Program-made: the position numbers and the translations under genes | The notes under the pieces: generated by a model | Told to the model about the DNA's origin: nothing | Database searches by the model: none | The model's input: the letters and a program-made list of their open reading frames with translations, nothing else | Origin: CALJFL01 sp047633055 | Lineage (GTDB): Bacteria; Pseudomonadota; Gammaproteobacteria; Pseudomonadales; Halieaceae | Assembly: GCA_047633055.1 (NCBI GenBank) | Contig: JBLIEI010000073.1 | Coordinates: forward strand, 1 to 21,366 | DNA length: 21,366 nucleotides | Direction of reading: 5' to 3' | Shown here: positions 14,106 to 21,366 of the stretch, piece after piece | Layout of the letters: every line of letters starts with the position of its first letter | Numbering within the stretch: position 1 is the stretch's first letter

Positions 14106-14114
14106 CAATTTTTC

Positions 14115-14456
14115 CTAGCTACCGCGATACGTCGAATAGCCAAAAGGGGCTAGCAGCAGTGGTATATGGTAATGCTGACCATCACCTTCAATATTAAAAA
14201 CTACCTCGGCCCATGGGTAAAATACGGGGCATGCGATGGCCTCAAAATAACTACTGATCGCAAAATGTATACGGTAGGTACCAGCATCCATGAGCTGATC
14301 AGCCGGGCAAAGTGCCGACGCACGACCATCGCTATTAGTCTCGTCACTGCCTACTTCCCGCCACTCACCGTTAACGTGTCTAAAAAGAGTAATAGCGACA
14401 CCGGCTGCCGGGCTGCCCAGGGCCGTGTCAAGAATGTGAGTGGTGATCTGACTCAT
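14115..14456 (-). CDS. uraH: 5-hydroxyisourate hydrolase (transthyretin-like)
   Basis: Hydrolyses 5-hydroxyisourate, the PuuD product, to OHCU. At 113 aa it is the usual size of the tetrameric transthyretin-related enzyme. The three family blocks are present: TTHILDTALGSPA at the N-terminus with catalytic His7, Arg45 in NSDGRAS, and His97 in YHIPLLL, and the diagnostic C-terminal YRGS that distinguishes the hydrolase from transthyretin. No signal peptide, so it is cytoplasmic, although some bacterial homologues are periplasmic. The start overlaps the uraD stop in ATGA (14456-14453). The downstream ribosome binding site for allA spans its stop codon. Confidence 0.95.
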   Translation of the reverse strand: MSQITTHILDTALGSPAAGVAITLFRHVNGEWREVGSDETNSDGRASALCPADQLMDAGTYRIHFAISSYFEAIACPVFYPWAEVVFNIEGDGQHYHIPLLLAPFGYSTYRGS

Positions 14457-14953
14457 AGCAATTTCTCCAATCGCAAGTGGAATATTTTTCTCTGCTCTTG
14501 CGCTGCGTTTAATAATTCGTGTTCGCGGCTATTGGGGAGCCGGGCTTGCAGAAGGGCCAGCATTTTAGCGGCACTTTTCCCACTGGCACAGATGATAAAA
14601 ATAAAGCCGAATTTTTCTTCATAGGCCGCGTTGCCTTCTGCAAGTGCGTTAATAATTTGGTCACTGGCGCTATCGACCGATGCCTGCTCGCCAGCAGCAA
14701 GCGTCTTGGTTTTTGCATACTTTTCTTTAAGAGAGCCCAAGTCGCCAATCTTCGGATGTCCATCAAAAGACTGCAGGTAATCTGCTTCCGTCAGCCCTTG
14801 CCAAGCCGCGTCTGCGGCAACATACAAGGCTTCACTGCTGGCAAAGGGCCTAGCCCGTTCCAGCCGCTTTATCCAAGCTTCACTGGTGCAACATTGCCGC
14901 AACTGCTGAGACGCCTCAGTGGCGTCAGCATTATTCAGTGACGCCAAACTCAC
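14453..14953 (-). CDS. uraD: OHCU decarboxylase
   Basis: Decarboxylates 2-oxo-4-hydroxy-4-carboxy-5-ureidoimidazoline stereospecifically to S-allantoin. The 166-aa helical protein has the catalytic His66 in DGHPKIGD (canonical HPRIG), the Glu89-Gln90 pair (GEQASV, corresponding to S-x-x-EQ-x-G), and the C-terminal YEEKFGFIFIICASGKSA block that is highly typical of the family, followed by an L-x-A-R-L-x-N stretch. The start is GTG at 14953, overlapping the alc stop in GTGA, so translation is coupled. It adjoins uraH, its metabolic predecessor; in other bacteria the two are sometimes fused, but here they are separate genes overlapping by 4 bp. Confidence 0.95.
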   Translation of the reverse strand: MSLASLNNADATEASQQLRQCCTSEAWIKRLERARPFASSEALYVAADAAWQGLTEADYLQSFDGHPKIGDLGSLKEKYAKTKTLAAGEQASVDSASDQIINALAEGNAAYEEKFGFIFIICASGKSAAKMLALLQARLPNSREHELLNAAQEQRKIFHLRLEKLL

Positions 14954-15978
14954 CTAGCCGCATCCCAGTCAGGACTGCCAAAAATCCTCAAGCGACTCAG
15001 GCCACCATCCGGAAAGATATTCAGTCGTACGTGAGTAAACTCCTGCTCCGGTGCCGTTAGAATTTGTTTGATGTATAAATGCACCTGATCTGCCCGCAAA
15101 CGTGTTTCAGCAATAACCGTTTGCCAGCTAAGCTCCTCAGGCTGCATATCAGTTTTTTTCGTATAGGTCGCTTCCAAGCTGAAACTTTCTGGGTAGTTGC
15201 CTTTGAAATGCGCGGTATCCAAAATAACTTTCCGAATGCTGCCCGGCACCCCGAATTTGATAATACACCAATCGTGATCGGCATCGCGTCGACGGCGAGT
15301 TTCCCAGCCATCGCCCATATTGACCCCCTGTCCGGGCATCAGCAGATTGCTGGGCGAACTGTAAAACTCGTCGCTACATTGCTGCCCACGACCGCCAACC
15401 ATCACGCTGACCAGATCCACCAATTCTCCCTCAACGTAATTCTCTCTCAGCAGCTTCGCATTACCCCAAGCGCGCAATCTAGCAACACCGCCATCGGGAA
15501 ATATCTTCAACCGTATATGGGTACATGGCTGCCGGCTGCTCACGGTAAATATATTATGCGCGTTGGCAGTCGTAACGCTTTTGGGATGCAGCTCAAACCA
15601 TTCAATATGCTGACTGAGACTTCCTTCCACCCAGGCACCTTCCAAAGAGGCATACTCTGGGGCATTACCCGTAAAGTGCGTCGTTTCTATATCAACACCG
15701 TTGATAACTCCCGGAATACCCAGCCGCAACATACACCAGTCATGATCAACACCCGAATCAGCTCGATCGTGGCGTCCAAAGCTGCGGCGTGACTCCCAGC
15801 CGTCCATCCACTGGCCGGTGGCAACAAAGTGTCCCTGGCGAAATATGGGCTCGCTTTGCTTGACCAGATTTCCAGACTCGGCAAACCACTCATCAGAGCA
15901 GGCCAGCGCCCTGCCACCCACACGCTCGCTCACCAGGTCGGTGTAGCTGCGCGAATAATTTTCGTTACTGTCGCTCAT
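14950..15978 (-). CDS. alc: Allantoicase
   Basis: Hydrolyses allantoate to ureidoglycolate and urea. The 342-aa protein shows the internal duplication typical of allantoicase: repeat 1 has DGWESRR (59-65), DHDWC (78-82), HFTGN and HIRLKIFPDGGVARLR (154-169); repeat 2 has DGWETRR (223-229), DHDWC (234-238), HFKGN and HVRLNIFPDGGLSRLR near the C-terminus. Each repeat forms a jelly-roll beta sandwich in known structures. Use of Alc, rather than AllC-type allantoate amidohydrolase, means nitrogen leaves as urea, not ammonia, at this step. The start overlaps the allB stop in ATGA (15978-15975), and its stop overlaps the uraD GTG start. Confidence 0.96.
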   Translation of the reverse strand: MSDSNENYSRSYTDLVSERVGGRALACSDEWFAESGNLVKQSEPIFRQGHFVATGQWMDGWESRRSFGRHDRADSGVDHDWCMLRLGIPGVINGVDIETTHFTGNAPEYASLEGAWVEGSLSQHIEWFELHPKSVTTANAHNIFTVSSRQPCTHIRLKIFPDGGVARLRAWGNAKLLRENYVEGELVDLVSVMVGGRGQQCSDEFYSSPSNLLMPGQGVNMGDGWETRRRRDADHDWCIIKFGVPGSIRKVILDTAHFKGNYPESFSLEATYTKKTDMQPEELSWQTVIAETRLRADQVHLYIKQILTAPEQEFTHVRLNIFPDGGLSRLRIFGSPDWDAAR

Positions 15979-17348
15979 TGCGCAATATCACCCTTCTTGA
16001 GTAGTGGCCGCCCATGAGGCGTGCCAACGATGTTCCCGCCGGCGAATATTTCCGTACCCCTTAGCAGTGTTCGCTCAACCACGCCGATAACCTCGCGACC
16101 CTCGTAAGGCGTAATTTTATGTTTATACTTGATGATCTCAGCACAAATGGTGAATGCTGCGCTGTCATCAAACACGACCAGATCTGCATCGTAACCTGGC
16201 GCTATGCGGCCTTTGCGGCCCTGCATACCGGCGAAAATCGCGGGCCGCGTGGCCATCCAGTCCACGACGTCTACCAGGGAAAAACCGCGCTCGCGAGCCT
16301 CTGTCCAAACCAACGGCAGGCCAAATTGCAGAGAGGATATACCACCCCAGGCCCTTTCCAAATCACCACTGTCCAGGTGTTTCAACTGCGGTGTACAGGG
16401 CGAGTGATCGGAGACTACAAATTCGATAGCGCCCTGCGCCAAGCCGTGCCATAGCGCCGTTCGATTTTCATCCTCTCGAATCGGCGGGCAGCACTTATAT
16501 AACGTTTTGCCATCGGGACACGCTTCCGCAAACAGGGTCAAATAATGTGGGCAGGTCTCAGCGGTTATATCGATTCCGGCGGCTCTGGCCTGCTCGATAG
16601 CGGGGAGTGCCTCGGCGCTGGATAAATGCACAATATGAACATGCGGCGTGTGACCCGCCGCTTGAGCCTCCTCCGCCAGTTCAATCACCAGATCTATTGC
16701 GTCGTTCTCCCAGCTGCGTGGACGGGATGCCAAAAAACTTTGATAGCTGCTACCGATTTCGGCCGGTGGCGTGTCGTCCCGATCTAATTCCGCGTGGATA
16801 AGATAGGGAACATTGTGTGCCGCAATAATGGGTAAAGCTCTGCGAATATGGGTCTCATCTACCCGGGGGAAATCATCAATGCCAGAGTGGATAGTAAAAG
16901 ACTTCACACCCAGAACGCCAGCATGCAAAAGCTCATCGAGATCATCCAGGCTGTCTGGTACAACGCCACCCCAAAAACCGCAATCGACCCAGAGCTGATC
17001 ACCCAAAGCGTCGAGCTTAACTTGCAGCGCACCGACACTGGTAGTAACCGGTGTACAGTTCAACGGCATATCAACCACCGTAGTAATGCCACCCGCCGCC
17101 GCTGATTGCGTGGCGGTATTAAATCCCTCCCAGTCGGTACGACCCGGCTCGTTAATGTGGACATGGGTATCGACCAGACCAGGCATGAGCACTTTATCGC
17201 CAAGATCTTCGACCGGACATGCCGGCGTTTCATCATAATCCAGGATCGCAGCGATTTTTTCGTCGGCTATTACAACAGTGGCCGCAATCTCAGCACCATC
17301 GGAGATGACGCGTCGACTACGCAAGGCATAGGGCGCAAAACTATTCAT
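15975..17348 (-). CDS. allB: Allantoinase
   Basis: Opens the allantoin ring to give allantoate. The 457-aa length fits bacterial AllB (about 450). It is a cyclic amidohydrolase with binuclear-metal ligands His62 and His64 (LVDTHVHINEPGRTDWEGF), Lys149 (GVKSF, expected to be carboxylated), His185 (IHAE), His241 (VHLSS) and Asp314 (VSDHSPC), plus ETCPHYL at 264-270. The NEPGRTDWEG motif separates allantoinase from dihydroorotase and hydantoinase. The start overlaps the xdhC stop (GTATGAATA, 17348-17345), and its stop overlaps the alc start. Placing allB before alc and after the Xdh genes mirrors a polycistronic message for the complete degradation route. Confidence 0.96.
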   Translation of the reverse strand: MNSFAPYALRSRRVISDGAEIAATVVIADEKIAAILDYDETPACPVEDLGDKVLMPGLVDTHVHINEPGRTDWEGFNTATQSAAAGGITTVVDMPLNCTPVTTSVGALQVKLDALGDQLWVDCGFWGGVVPDSLDDLDELLHAGVLGVKSFTIHSGIDDFPRVDETHIRRALPIIAAHNVPYLIHAELDRDDTPPAEIGSSYQSFLASRPRSWENDAIDLVIELAEEAQAAGHTPHVHIVHLSSAEALPAIEQARAAGIDITAETCPHYLTLFAEACPDGKTLYKCCPPIREDENRTALWHGLAQGAIEFVVSDHSPCTPQLKHLDSGDLERAWGGISSLQFGLPLVWTEARERGFSLVDVVDWMATRPAIFAGMQGRKGRIAPGYDADLVVFDDSAAFTICAEIIKYKHKITPYEGREVIGVVERTLLRGTEIFAGGNIVGTPHGRPLLKKGDIAQ

Positions 17349-18214
17349 ACAGGCTCATTATCTTTTAGCTGTTCCATCAACGGTTGCAGTTCAGCTCTAG
17401 TGGGACCTTGCTGCACAGGACGATTCGCGGAGATCTCATTAGAAATGCCGATCAACTGACCGACCACAGACACGGCAACCTCTATCGGCCGCTTACCGGG
17501 CACCTCGGCCAGCCCGATCGGGCAATGGACCGCGCTATAAAAATCGGGGCTGTAACCCTGATGCTGCAACCTCATTTGGAATCGACGCCACTTGGTCTGG
17601 GAACCTATCAGGCCAACATACGCGGCATCCTCGCGTCTCAGAGCGGCGCACAGAATCTCATAATCAAGCTGGTGGTTGTGCGTCATGATTAAGAAGTAAC
17701 TACCCGCAGGCATGCTTTCGACCTCTGCTGCGGGTTCGTCGCTGCAGACCCTGTCAACGCTGACGTCTGCCGTGCCTACATCACTACTTTCCCGACTGTC
17801 CACCCAGCGCAAACGACAGGGAAGTTGCTTCAGTATAGGGACCAGTGCGCTGCCAACATGGCCGGCACCAAAAAGCATGATATCCATACGACTGGCCTTA
17901 AAACTTTCAAACAGGACGCTGGTGCTACCACCACAACATTGGCCCAGGCTAGGTCCAAGCGGAAAATAGTGCAGACGTTGCTCCTCGTGTTCCTCACTGA
18001 GCATTCCTGCCGCTATTGCCGCGGTCTGATATTCAAGGTGGCCGCCACCGATGGTGCCAAAACACTCCTGGTTCGAGAAAATCATTTTTGTGCCGCTATC
18101 TCGCGGCGTCGATCCACGCACGCCAAGTACAGTAACCAGAACATAATCTTCTCCGGCCTGCTGCAACCGTCTGGCGGCATTCGCCCAGTGAGTGTTGGTA
18201 TTGAGGCGACTCAT
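17345..18214 (-). CDS. xdhC: XdhC, molybdenum cofactor insertion/maturation factor for xanthine dehydrogenase
   Basis: XdhC proteins bind the molybdenum cofactor, promote its sulfuration and hand it to the XdhB subunit; XdhC itself is not part of the mature enzyme. The 289-aa product has the N-terminal XdhC/CoxI domain (GVRGSTPRDSGTKM at 31-44, GTIGGGHLEYQ at 53-63, GQCCGG at 91-96 with the Cys pair implicated in cofactor binding) and a C-terminal Rossmann-like domain (FGAGHVGSAL at 115-124, MTHNHQLDYEIL, YVGLIGSQTK). The start overlaps the xdhB stop in ATGA (18214-18211). Its place directly after xdhB matches the xdhABC order known from other proteobacteria. Confidence 0.95.
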   Translation of the reverse strand: MSRLNTNTHWANAARRLQQAGEDYVLVTVLGVRGSTPRDSGTKMIFSNQECFGTIGGGHLEYQTAAIAAGMLSEEHEEQRLHYFPLGPSLGQCCGGSTSVLFESFKASRMDIMLFGAGHVGSALVPILKQLPCRLRWVDSRESSDVGTADVSVDRVCSDEPAAEVESMPAGSYFLIMTHNHQLDYEILCAALRREDAAYVGLIGSQTKWRRFQMRLQHQGYSPDFYSAVHCPIGLAEVPGKRPIEVAVSVVGQLIGISNEISANRPVQQGPTRAELQPLMEQLKDNEPV

Positions 18215-20565
18215 GGCACCGTTTCCCGTTGTCGTGCCTTCAGTTCATCACAGGCTCGCAACACGCGTTCAGGCGTTACCGGAGAATCCAGCCGCGGACT
18301 GAGACGATAGCCCCCAACACTGCAGATAGCGTCGCGCAGCGCAGCCCATACCGATATTGCCAGCATTAGCGGTGGTTCGCCCACTGCTTTAGAGTGAAAG
18401 ATAGTGGCTTCAACATTCGGGCTGTCGGGCAACAGCTCAACATTAAAAATTGGCGGCGTATCACCGATAGCAGGAATTTTATAACTGGCCGTGTTGGAGG
18501 TTTGCAATCGGCCATCATCTCCCCACACCAGTTCTTCGGTAGTCAGCCATCCCATGCCCTGTATAAAACCACCTTCTATCTGGCCGATATCAAGCGCCGG
18601 ATTAATAGACTGCCCTACGTCGTGACAGATATCGACTCTCAGCACTTTGTACTCGCCGGTCAGCGTATCGATGACAACTTCGGATACTGCTGCCCCATAC
18701 GCAAAGTAAAAGAATGGCCTGCCCTGCGCGGTCTCACGATCATAGTGGATTTTAGGTGTACGGTAGAATCCAGTAGCAGACAGTGGCACCCGATTACTGT
18801 AGGCCAGCTGCACCAATTCGGGAAAGCTCAGCGTCTGCTCACCCACAGTGATCTGACCGTCGGCGAACTGCACCTCGCTGGACGCTGTGCCGAAGTATTG
18901 CGCGGCAAATTCTGCCAAGCGAGTCCTTATTTTACGGGCGGCATCTCGTGCCGCCATGCCGTTGAGGTCGGTGCCGGAAGATGCCGCCGTCGGCGAGGTA
19001 TTGGGCACCTTGTCTGTACGGGTGGAAGTACAGCTAATATTATCCAGACCAACCTGTAGCTCGCTGGCCACGATCTGAGCTACCTTGGTATAAAGGCCCT
19101 GCCCCATCTCGGTGCCGCCGTGGTTCAATTGAATACTGCCGTCGGTGTACACGTGTATAAGTGCGCCGGCCTGATTCAGATGTTGCACGGTAAATGAGAT
19201 GCCAAATTTAACCGGCGTCAGAGCCAGGCCACGCTTAAGAATCGAGCTACCTCTGTTGTACTCGCGGATCTCCTCGCGACGCGCTTGGTAGTTAGACGTT
19301 TGCTCAAGCCGCGCGACCACGGGCTCAATCAGATGTTGCTCCAACTGCTGGCCGTAGTGTGTTGTATCTCGCCCGCCTTCTTCCCGGTAGAAATTCTGGC
19401 GGCGCACCGCCAGCGGATCCAGCCCCGTGGCCGTGGCAATCTGTTCAATTATATTCTCAATAGCCAGCATACCCTGAGGACCACCAAAGCCCCGGAATGC
19501 AGTGTGCGACACGGTGTTTGTTTTTACCCGATGGCCACAGACATGTGCTGCCGGCAAGTAGTACGCGTTGTCGGCATGAAACATCGCCCGATCCACAATC
19601 GCATCTGACAGGTCTGGCGACATTCCACATTCTCCAGCAAGCTCGAGATCAAGCCCAAGAATTTGCCCGGCATCATCAAAACCGACTTTGTAACGGCTCA
19701 GGAATGGATGGCGTTTTCCGGTGGCGGTCATATCATCCGCCCGCGCCAATCGGAGCTTTACGGGCCTTCCTGTTTTACTGGCCAGCACCGCAGCGATGCA
19801 GGCCCACTGATTAGCATTGGTCTCCTTGCCACCAAACGCACCACCCATACGCCGCACATCAACTGTGACCTTATTCATCGGTATATTCAGTACTTCGGCG
19901 ACCAGCTTCTGGCCCTCTGAAGGATGTTGCGTAGAAGTGTATACCAGCATGCCGCCATCTTCCTGAGGTATACACAACGAGGCCTGGCCTTCCAGATACA
20001 ACTGCTCCTGGCCGCCGCTAAAAAATTCCCCACAAAGTTTCAAAGGCGCTTGCTCAATCGCAGTGGGGACGTCACCGCGTTGCTGCGTATGGCTGGGACG
20101 AACATAGCTGTTGTTCGCCAAGCCCTGCTCGATACGTATATCGGCATCCAGGGGAGCATAATCGACTACGGCGAGTCGTGCAGCTTTACGCGCCAGATCT
20201 TGGCTAGTGGCCGCAACCGCAAACAAAACCTGGCCGTAAAACTCGACGGTATCTCCCACCATGAGCGGGTCTCCCGGAAACACCGGACCTATATCTTTGT
20301 GACCCGGTACATCGTCGGCCGTAATCACTGCCCGCACGCCAGCCGCTGCATGCACTTTGTCCAGATTCAGACTGAGCAGGCGAGCGTGGGCGACGGTGCT
20401 AAGACCGACATAGGCATATAGCAAATCGGCTGGCGCGCCGAGATCATCGGTGTACCGTGCCGCCCCGCTGACATGCAGGCGGGCACTTTCATGTTTAGTC
20501 GCCTGACCGGGACCCTGTATCACCCCTGCATTCGCGTCAGCGGTGATTGTCGGTAAGCTACGCAT
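18211..20565 (-). CDS. xdhB: Xanthine dehydrogenase large, molybdopterin-binding subunit
   Basis: Carries the molybdenum site that hydroxylates hypoxanthine and xanthine to urate. From the ATG at 20565 it is 784 aa, the usual size for separate XdhB subunits. The frame extends 37 codons further upstream, but that stretch lies inside xdhA and begins with no family similarity, so the later start is chosen; it overlaps the xdhA end by 8 bp. Visible sites, counted from this start: GGQEQLYLE with Gln186 (molybdenum-side Gln), GGAFGGKE with Glu248, HTAFRGFGGPQ with Arg358, and KAVGEPP with Glu730 (catalytic base position). Glu248, Arg358 and Glu730 match the three residues that define xanthine specificity in characterised enzymes. 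The common His of QEHFYLE is Gln188 here. XdhC follows with a 4-bp overlap. Confidence 0.96.
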   Translation of the reverse strand: MRSLPTITADANAGVIQGPGQATKHESARLHVSGAARYTDDLGAPADLLYAYVGLSTVAHARLLSLNLDKVHAAAGVRAVITADDVPGHKDIGPVFPGDPLMVGDTVEFYGQVLFAVAATSQDLARKAARLAVVDYAPLDADIRIEQGLANNSYVRPSHTQQRGDVPTAIEQAPLKLCGEFFSGGQEQLYLEGQASLCIPQEDGGMLVYTSTQHPSEGQKLVAEVLNIPMNKVTVDVRRMGGAFGGKETNANQWACIAAVLASKTGRPVKLRLARADDMTATGKRHPFLSRYKVGFDDAGQILGLDLELAGECGMSPDLSDAIVDRAMFHADNAYYLPAAHVCGHRVKTNTVSHTAFRGFGGPQGMLAIENIIEQIATATGLDPLAVRRQNFYREEGGRDTTHYGQQLEQHLIEPVVARLEQTSNYQARREEIREYNRGSSILKRGLALTPVKFGISFTVQHLNQAGALIHVYTDGSIQLNHGGTEMGQGLYTKVAQIVASELQVGLDNISCTSTRTDKVPNTSPTAASSGTDLNGMAARDAARKIRTRLAEFAAQYFGTASSEVQFADGQITVGEQTLSFPELVQLAYSNRVPLSATGFYRTPKIHYDRETAQGRPFFYFAYGAAVSEVVIDTLTGEYKVLRVDICHDVGQSINPALDIGQIEGGFIQGMGWLTTEELVWGDDGRLQTSNTASYKIPAIGDTPPIFNVELLPDSPNVEATIFHSKAVGEPPLMLAISVWAALRDAICSVGGYRLSPRLDSPVTPERVLRACDELKARQRETVP

Positions 20566-21366
20566 AGTGAGTAACCTGTAACTGTGAGGTTTTACCGGTG
20601 TGCGCAATAAATAGTCTTTGCAGCAGGTTCCGCGCCACCTGCATACGATATTCCGCGCTCGCCCGAAAGTCATCAATGGGACTGAAGTCCTGTGCCAGCG
20701 CGGTCATAGCAGCGTCTATGGTGTCTTGTTGCCACGGTTGCCCTATCAGCGCTAGCTCGCACTGACTGGCACGCCGGGGAATCTCAGCCATTCCGCCGAA
20801 CGCGATAGTCGCCGAGCTGACGAAACCTTCTTCAATTGTTAAATTGAAAGCACCGCACACAGCAGAAATATCATCCTCCAGCCGCTTGCTGATTTTATAA
20901 GTCTGAAACCAATCGGTGTCTGCGGGTTTAGGGATCAGAATCTGTTCGATGAATTCGCCGGCCTGCAGTGCCGTGACCTTGTAGCTGATATAAAATTCGG
21001 CCACCGGAACAACCCGGCTAGCATCACCGCGACGTAGTACCAGATTGGCATTAAGGGCAAGTAGTGTCGGTGGCATGTCACCTATCGGGGACGCGTTAGC
21101 CACGTTACCCCCTAGCGTACCCTGATTGCGTATCTGCAATGATCCCAATCTCTCCAGCAATTCAGCCAGGTCAGGCCAGTGCGTTAGTAAGACGTGTTTG
21201 CAGTCACTAAAACTCACCGCTGCACCGATACGTAGCTCGTCGCCGTCATCGCTGCACTCCAACAGTTCAGAAACCCGACCCGTATAAATCAGCGTATCGA
21301 TCTCCTTCAAACCCTGGGTGATTTCCAGAGCGAGATCCGTTGCACCGGCGACCAATCGCGCCTCGG
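20558..21366 (-). CDS. xdhA: Xanthine dehydrogenase small subunit, FAD-domain part (5' end outside window)
   Basis: The minus-strand frame is open to the right edge and continues beyond it; a TTG near 21355 is an internal Leu codon (EARLVAGATDL), not a start. The visible 269 codons cover most of the FAD-binding domain of the molybdopterin dehydrogenase family: LVAGATDLAL near the edge, IRNQGTLGGNVANASPIGDM (FAD pyrophosphate loop), and the C-terminal CO-dehydrogenase flavoprotein-like region (KRLEDDISAVCGAF, IAFGGMAEIPRRA, YRMQVARNLLQRLF). In full-length XdhA an N-terminal [2Fe-2S] ferredoxin pair precedes this domain and should lie outside the window. The subunit takes electrons from the molybdenum site in XdhB via Fe-S clusters to FAD and then normally NAD+. 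It is the first operon gene visible; the promoter is not in the window. Confidence 0.95.
   Translation of the reverse strand, partial: EARLVAGATDLALEITQGLKEIDTLIYTGRVSELLECSDDGDELRIGAAVSFSDCKHVLLTHWPDLAELLERLGSLQIRNQGTLGGNVANASPIGDMPPTLLALNANLVLRRGDASRVVPVAEFYISYKVTALQAGEFIEQILIPKPADTDWFQTYKISKRLEDDISAVCGAFNLTIEEGFVSSATIAFGGMAEIPRRASQCELALIGQPWQQDTIDAAMTALAQDFSPIDDFRASAEYRMQVARNLLQRLFIAHTGKTSQLQVTHYA

Noticed and set aside
20566..20676. Upstream extension of xdhB by 37 codons
   Set aside because: It overlaps the coding end of xdhA in another frame, lacks family similarity, and the ATG at 20565 gives the normal XdhB length and the usual short overlap.
1..21366. CRISPR arrays, tRNA or rRNA genes, IS elements
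   Set aside because: No regularly spaced direct repeats, no tRNA-like cloverleaf sequence and no transposase frame were noticed on either strand by eye.

Overview
The window looks like a chromosomal segment of a free-living, probably marine, aerobic gammaproteobacterium. This is inferred from the gene content: a lipoprotein subtilase with PKD and PPC domains and a poly-Gly linker, a DUF11-type surface protein, a cytochrome-c urate oxidase, a PQQ/cytochrome c lipoprotein and an SbtA-type permease. Gene style alone does not allow a finer placement.

Left part (1-4355): accessory and partly decayed. It holds the 5' part of a secreted DUF11-type repeat protein running off the left edge on the minus strand, a small secreted-protein gene broken by two in-frame stops, a stand-alone response regulator receiver whose phospho-acceptor Asp is Glu, an N-terminal remnant of an acyltransferase-3 membrane protein, and an AraC-family regulator. 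Two gaps (1522-1870 and 3785-4355) contain no convincing gene.

Middle part (4356-11041): an SbtA-family permease with a TTG start (plus strand), converging on a large S8 protease lipoprotein (minus) that lies just downstream of an AhpD/CMD-like protein (minus). A 192-bp divergent promoter region with a perfect 14-bp palindrome and a second inverted repeat separates these from a PQQ beta-propeller dehydrogenase lipoprotein with an N-terminal cytochrome c domain (plus).

Right part (11084-21366, all minus): a tightly packed ten-gene purine-degradation operon, in transcription order xdhA (cut by the window edge)-xdhB-xdhC-allB-alc-uraD-uraH-allA-guaD-puuD. Adjacent genes overlap by 1-8 bp, mostly as ATGA or GTGA junctions; the only gap is 9 bp. 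Together the products take guanine to xanthine (GuaD), xanthine to urate (XdhAB with maturation factor XdhC), urate to 5-hydroxyisourate (PuuD), then to OHCU (UraH), S-allantoin (UraD), allantoate (AllB), ureidoglycolate plus urea (Alc), and glyoxylate plus urea (AllA). Every step from guanine to glyoxylate and urea is encoded. No purine permease, dedicated regulator or urease is visible; these could lie beyond the right edge.

No RNA genes, CRISPR arrays, insertion sequences or convincing intrinsic terminators were seen.
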